Shown here piece after piece: positions 47,071 through 49,919 of a stretch of DNA of 49,919 bases; within the stretch, counting starts at the first letter, position 1, and every line of letters starts with the position of its first letter. The DNA comes from Flavobacterium sp. UGB4466 (GTDB lineage: Bacteria; Bacteroidota; Bacteroidia; Flavobacteriales; Flavobacteriaceae): the NCBI RefSeq assembly GCF_903469665.1, contig NZ_CAGKLC010000028.1, forward strand, positions 1 through 49,919. Direction: 5' to 3'. The notes under the pieces were generated by a model, which did not search any database, was not told where the DNA came from, and saw nothing but the letters and a program-made list of their open reading frames with translations. The translations under genes were made by a program, and so were the position numbers.

Positions 47071-48189
47071 ATGGAAAACAACAATGAAATAATCGTATCT
47101 GATTTTTTTAATATGGAGTACGATTTTGTCGAGTATTATGTGGGTATGGCTAAAATGGTAGTATTCTGGCACGTTAAAGCATTAGGTTTTGAAGTGATAG
47201 CTTACGCCGGACCGGAAACAGGTGTTTTAGATCGTTGTTCTTATTATATCGTAAAAAATGATATAAAACTGGTGATCACCTCAGCATCACAGCCTAGTTC
47301 GTATAAAATAGTTTCTTTCGTAGATCTTCACGGGAACGGTATCAAGAGACTGGCCATAAACGTTGATAATGTTAAAGATTTCTTCGAAAGAGCCATGAAA
47401 AATGGGGCAATACCAGTAGAACATCCGCATTTAACCTCAGATGAAAATGGTTTTGTAGAACAGGCATCTTTAAAAATGTTTGATGATAATGAAATTGTAC
47501 TCATCAATTACGATAATTATAATGGAGACTTTCTTCCGGGATATAAAAATGTACAGAGCGAATGGAACTTTGAAGGAGAAGATACCGGTCTGCAAAAAAT
47601 TGATCACGTCGCTTGTGCCTTAAGACTCAACGAAATCAATTTATGGGAAAAGTATTTTAACAACATCTTCCTTTCTAAAACCGTGGTCGAATTTGACGAG
47701 AGAAAAGTAAAAGGCGAAAAGAAAATCGGGATGTTATTGAAAGTGCTTCAATCCGGTAATAAAAGTATTAATAACGTTTTGGTTGAACCGGAACATGGCG
47801 CAAAAAATCAGGTACAATTGTTTATCGATCAAAACTACGGAACCGGAATACAGCATATCGCTTTTGAATCAAACAACATTATTAAATCAGTAAAAGCATT
47901 GAGAGAGTCCGGTGTGAAATTTACCAGATATCCGGATTCTTACTATGAAAAATTAGCTTCGAAATATCCTGAATTGGACGTAGAACCTTTAAAAAAGCAC
48001 GGGATCTTGTGCGATGTTTTAGAGGGAGCCCTGCTCTTTCAAATCTTTACCACACCTATAGGAGACAGAGCTACATTTTTCTATGAAATAGTACAAAGAG
48101 TAAATGATTATCAGGGCTTTGGTTTAGATAATATCTACGCTCTGTTTGAAGCAATGGAAGAAGAACTGACACTTTCGAATAAAATTTAA
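47071..48189 (+). CDS. 4-hydroxymandelate synthase (HPPD family), HmaS-like
   Basis: A 372-aa non-heme iron dioxygenase with two vicinal-oxygen-chelate halves. The iron ligands are visible as His179 (KIDHVAC), His262 (GIQHIAF) and Glu339 (FFYEIVQR). The opening (VEYYVGMAK..GFEVIAYAGPETGVLDR) is typical of the family. Two products are possible from 4-hydroxyphenylpyruvate: homogentisate (HPPD, tyrosine breakdown) or 4-hydroxymandelate (HmaS, Hpg synthesis). By eye I cannot separate them from active-site residues alone. I favour HmaS because the gene lies between an aminotransferase and a hydroxyacid oxidase inside an NRPS operon that has two Hpg-like A domains. In addition, the C-terminal region (VQRVNDYQGFGLDN) departs from the usual HPPD ending. 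Confidence 0.78.
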   Translation: MENNNEIIVSDFFNMEYDFVEYYVGMAKMVVFWHVKALGFEVIAYAGPETGVLDRCSYYIVKNDIKLVITSASQPSSYKIVSFVDLHGNGIKRLAINVDNVKDFFERAMKNGAIPVEHPHLTSDENGFVEQASLKMFDDNEIVLINYDNYNGDFLPGYKNVQSEWNFEGEDTGLQKIDHVACALRLNEINLWEKYFNNIFLSKTVVEFDERKVKGEKKIGMLLKVLQSGNKSINNVLVEPEHGAKNQVQLFIDQNYGTGIQHIAFESNNIIKSVKALRESGVKFTRYPDSYYEKLASKYPELDVEPLKKHGILCDVLEGALLFQIFTTPIGDRATFFYEIVQRVNDYQGFGLDNIYALFEAMEEELTLSNKI

Positions 48190-48194
48190 CAAGA

Positions 48195-49571
48195 ATGACA
48201 GGCTGCAAGACCGATATTATAAATGCTATAATTGAAATAGTGGGGCATGACTATGTATTAATGAATGCTGAGTTATTGTACAATTATTCCAGAGACTGCA
48301 CCTCTGATGAAGAGAGTATACCCTCGGCAGTAATCTTACCTAAAGATGAAAAAGAGATTTCAAAAATTCTTAAAATCTGTAATGAAACCAAGACCAGTAT
48401 CACCGTGAGAGGCGGTGGTACCGGAGTCAGCAGAGGAGCATTATCTCATACAAACGGCCTGATACTTTCGCTGGAACGGTTGAATAAAATCATCGAGATT
48501 AATAAAATCGACAGGATTGTTACAGCAGAGTCAGGAGTGATCACTCAGGATTTGCGTAATGCGGTTTTAAAAGAAGGTCTAAATTTTCCGCAAAACATCA
48601 GCAGTGCCAACGCTTGTTTCATAGGTGGAAATATAGCAGTATCGAGTGGCAGTCCAAAATCATTGAAATATGGTACGACTAAAGATTATGTCATCAATTT
48701 AGAGATTGTTTTACCTGATGGAAGTATTATATGGACAGGAAAAAATGTAACTAAAAATGCGACCGGTTATAATCTTACCCAATTGTTTACCGGAAGCGAA
48801 GGAACTCTGGGCATCATCACTAAAGTAGTATTAAAACTTGTGCCTCCCGTAAAAGAACTGCTTCTCATGATTCCCTTTACTAAAATAGAGAAGCTGTTTG
48901 AAGGCGTACAGCAGTTTTTTGTAAAAGGATATGACGCTTCAAGTATTGAATTTATTGATCAGAAAGGAGTAGAGCTGGCCTCAAAATTTCTGGATAAAAA
49001 ACAATGGGATTCTAAACGTATTGAAGGGATTTTATGGATCGAACTTGAAGGAACAGATTCAGAAAAACTAATGCAGCAGGCTATTGAAATCAGCGAATTT
49101 ATCAGCGCTTACACACCAGAAGAAATTAGCATAGCCGATACCCAAAACGAAGTGAAAGCATTATGGGAAATGCGTTCTAAAATTGGAGAAGCGGTTATTC
49201 ATCATGTGTTTTTCAGAGACATCGACATTGTAGTACCCCGTTCTAAAATTGATGAAATGTACAAATCAATTGCAGGGATAGCCCAAAAATATGATTTTGA
49301 ATACACGGTTTTCGGACATGTTGGGAATGGAAATTTTCATGTCAATATTTTTCAGGACAAACAAAGCAGCAAAAAGCAATGGGAAGACCATCTGGCAATT
49401 TGGGTGAAAGCCATTTTCCTAAAAGCACTAGAACTAGGCGGAACCATTTCAGGAGAACACGGAGTTGGTAAAATTAATCTTCCCTATTTAGAAGATGCCA
49501 TGACCAACCATCAGATCCATATAATGAACGGCATCAGGGAGCTATTTGATAAAAACAGAATAATAAATTAA
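48195..49571 (+). CDS. GlcD-type FAD-linked 2-hydroxyacid oxidase (candidate hydroxymandelate oxidase)
   Basis: A 458-aa flavoprotein of the D-lactate dehydrogenase/GlcD type. The PCMH FAD-binding domain is N-terminal (RGGGTGVSRGALS, then FIGGNIAVSSG and the segment NATGYNLTQLFTGSEGTLG). The C-terminal domain ends with the family motif ISGEHGVGK near residue 419. The protein stops a few residues short of the usual FDPxxILNPGK ending. It begins five bases after the HmaS-like gene, so the two are almost certainly co-translated. The inferred step is oxidation of 4-hydroxymandelate to 4-hydroxyphenylglyoxylate, the substrate of the aminotransferase. Known Hpg clusters use the unrelated FMN-dependent Hmo here. 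GlcD enzymes usually act on D-hydroxyacids, while the HmaS I know of gives the S form, so the stereochemistry is open. Confidence 0.82.
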   Translation: MTGCKTDIINAIIEIVGHDYVLMNAELLYNYSRDCTSDEESIPSAVILPKDEKEISKILKICNETKTSITVRGGGTGVSRGALSHTNGLILSLERLNKIIEINKIDRIVTAESGVITQDLRNAVLKEGLNFPQNISSANACFIGGNIAVSSGSPKSLKYGTTKDYVINLEIVLPDGSIIWTGKNVTKNATGYNLTQLFTGSEGTLGIITKVVLKLVPPVKELLLMIPFTKIEKLFEGVQQFFVKGYDASSIEFIDQKGVELASKFLDKKQWDSKRIEGILWIELEGTDSEKLMQQAIEISEFISAYTPEEISIADTQNEVKALWEMRSKIGEAVIHHVFFRDIDIVVPRSKIDEMYKSIAGIAQKYDFEYTVFGHVGNGNFHVNIFQDKQSSKKQWEDHLAIWVKAIFLKALELGGTISGEHGVGKINLPYLEDAMTNHQIHIMNGIRELFDKNRIIN

Positions 49572-49603
49572 CCCGTTGGGTGTAGTTAATAAAAAAACAT
49601 TCC

Positions 49604-49707
49604 ACACATAGTCCCGATGCATCAGGATATGTGTCTGAAAGAATACAAAAGAAATCTGTTTCTAACGCATAGTAGTCGCTGTATGTCTTAAATAAGTGAA
49701 ACGCCTT
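49604..49707 (+). repeat. Intergenic repeat, copy 1 (ends gtgaaacgcctt)
   Basis: About 104 bp starting acacatag and ending aagtgaaacgcctt. A second diverged copy lies at 49805-49903, matching best in the middle (gaaagaat..aaaagaaat..tttct) and at the end. Repeats with this ending, and with daughter motifs like acatagaaacatag, are the style seen between genes in Flavobacterium. It marks gene-free DNA right of the operon. No transposase or coding sequence is associated. A weak hairpin (acccgttgggt, 49571-49581) lies just before and is not a convincing terminator. Confidence 0.6.
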
Positions 49708-49722
49708 TTTTGGAGAGTATTA

Positions 49723-49796
49723 AATCTATGTTTCTATGTGCTGAAAAATAATAGCCACAGATTAAAGGATTAAAAAATCTGCTAAATCTGCGTGAA
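49723..49796 (+). repeat. Inverted-repeat spacer element between the two intergenic copies
   Basis: The segment contains atctatgtttctatgtg, which is the reverse complement of the acacatagatacatag opening of copy 2. It is followed by a partly palindromic unit that opens ccacagatt and closes aaatctgcgtg. It has no coding capacity and belongs to the same repeat-rich gap of 348 bp after the last gene. Confidence 0.45.
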
Positions 49797-49804
49797 AAAA
49801 AATA

Positions 49805-49903
49805 ACACATAGATACATAGGTTATTATGTGCAGAAAAGAATGTCTAAAAGAAATACATTTCTTTCACATAAGCTCTGTGTTTTATTAAAAGTGAAACGC
49901 CTT
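49805..49903 (+). repeat. Intergenic repeat, copy 2 (ends gtgaaacgcctt)
   Basis: A roughly 99-bp diverged copy of the unit at 49604-49707, sharing the acacatag start and the exact end aagtgaaacgcctt. Its opening also pairs with the inverted segment at 49723-49740. Nothing else is recognisable to the end of the window. Confidence 0.6.
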
Positions 49904-49919
49904 AATTTGATCATAAAAT

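Larger units (their letters stand above)
2394..49571 (+). other. Single biosynthetic operon: antiterminator, NRPS/PKS line, Hpg supply
   Basis: Thirteen genes run on the same strand. Apart from the 249-bp leader after the antiterminator gene, the spacers are about 5 to 75 bp, and I see no terminator-like hairpin with a T-run in any of them. The left border is the terminator at 2100-2136. On the right the last gene is followed by gene-free repeat DNA. No thioesterase, transporter, MbtH-like protein, phosphopantetheinyl transferase or stand-alone acyltransferase gene is present, so these must come from elsewhere or be dispensable. Confidence 0.75.

Noticed and set aside
47071..48189. Plain HPPD of tyrosine catabolism
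   Set aside because: Possible from the fold, but no homogentisate pathway genes are nearby and the gene is embedded between an HpgT-like gene and a hydroxyacid oxidase gene in an NRPS operon with two Hpg-like A domains.
49571..49600. Terminator hairpin after the last gene (acccgttgggt)
   Set aside because: The stem is only four base pairs and is followed by A-rich rather than T-rich sequence.
1..49919. tRNA, rRNA, CRISPR arrays, transposases
   Set aside because: I saw no tRNA-like cloverleaf, no regularly spaced short repeats, and no transposase or integrase motifs in any frame.

Overview
The window reads as chromosome of an AT-rich Bacteroidota bacterium, most likely a Flavobacterium or close relative. 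The signs are A/T-rich gene starts without Shine-Dalgarno sequences, a TPR-type histidine kinase, a NusG-paralog (UpxY/LoaP-like) antiterminator, and Flavobacterium-style intergenic repeats. Almost all of it (about 2.4-49.6 kb) is one forward-strand natural-product operon. Its gene gaps run from about 5 to 75 bp, apart from a 249-bp leader before the first synthetase gene.

Layout. 29-2053 is a membrane-anchored TPR histidine kinase closed by a strong terminator hairpin. The gap 2131-2393 holds a tandem 22-bp repeat that could be an operator. 2394-2903 encodes the NusG-like antiterminator, suited to carrying RNA polymerase through the 46-kb unit that follows. 3153-45684 encodes the assembly line: seven NRPS proteins, one KS-AT(degenerate)-ACP polyketide synthase and a CmlA-like diiron beta-hydroxylase. 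45740-49571 encodes three small enzymes that look like a 4-hydroxyphenylglycine (Hpg) pathway: an HpgT-like aminotransferase, a hydroxymandelate synthase (HPPD family) and a GlcD-type FAD oxidase. The last 348 bp has no gene, only diverged repeats.

Assembly line as read by eye. NRPS1: C-stub-A(Ala)-T-C-A(Ala)-T-C. NRPS2: C-stub-A(Ile)-T-C-A(Val)-T. NRPS3: dock-C-A(Ser)-T-C-A(Tyr/Phe)-T. Then the beta-hydroxylase. NRPS4: dock-C-A(unassigned)-T-E. NRPS5: C-A(Hpg-like)-T-C-A(Val)-T. NRPS6: C-A(Hpg-like)-T. PKS: KS-AT0-ACP. NRPS7: dock-C-luciferase-like monooxygenase-A(Gly-like?)-T, with no thioesterase. Taken colinearly this gives Ala-Ala-Ile-Val-Ser-(beta-OH)Tyr-D-X-Hpg-Val-Hpg-malonyl unit-Y.

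Most interesting points. The two A domains with the Hpg-like code match the Hpg supply genes at the operon end. That pathway appears to use a GlcD-type FAD oxidase in place of the usual FMN-dependent Hmo. The PKS AT has lost its catalytic serine. The final module carries an oxygenase and no thioesterase, suggesting unusual release. Docking tails and a D-selective C domain on NRPS6 suggest NRPS4 may be used twice. I do not recognise the whole system as a described pathway. All substrate assignments come from manual reading of specificity codes.
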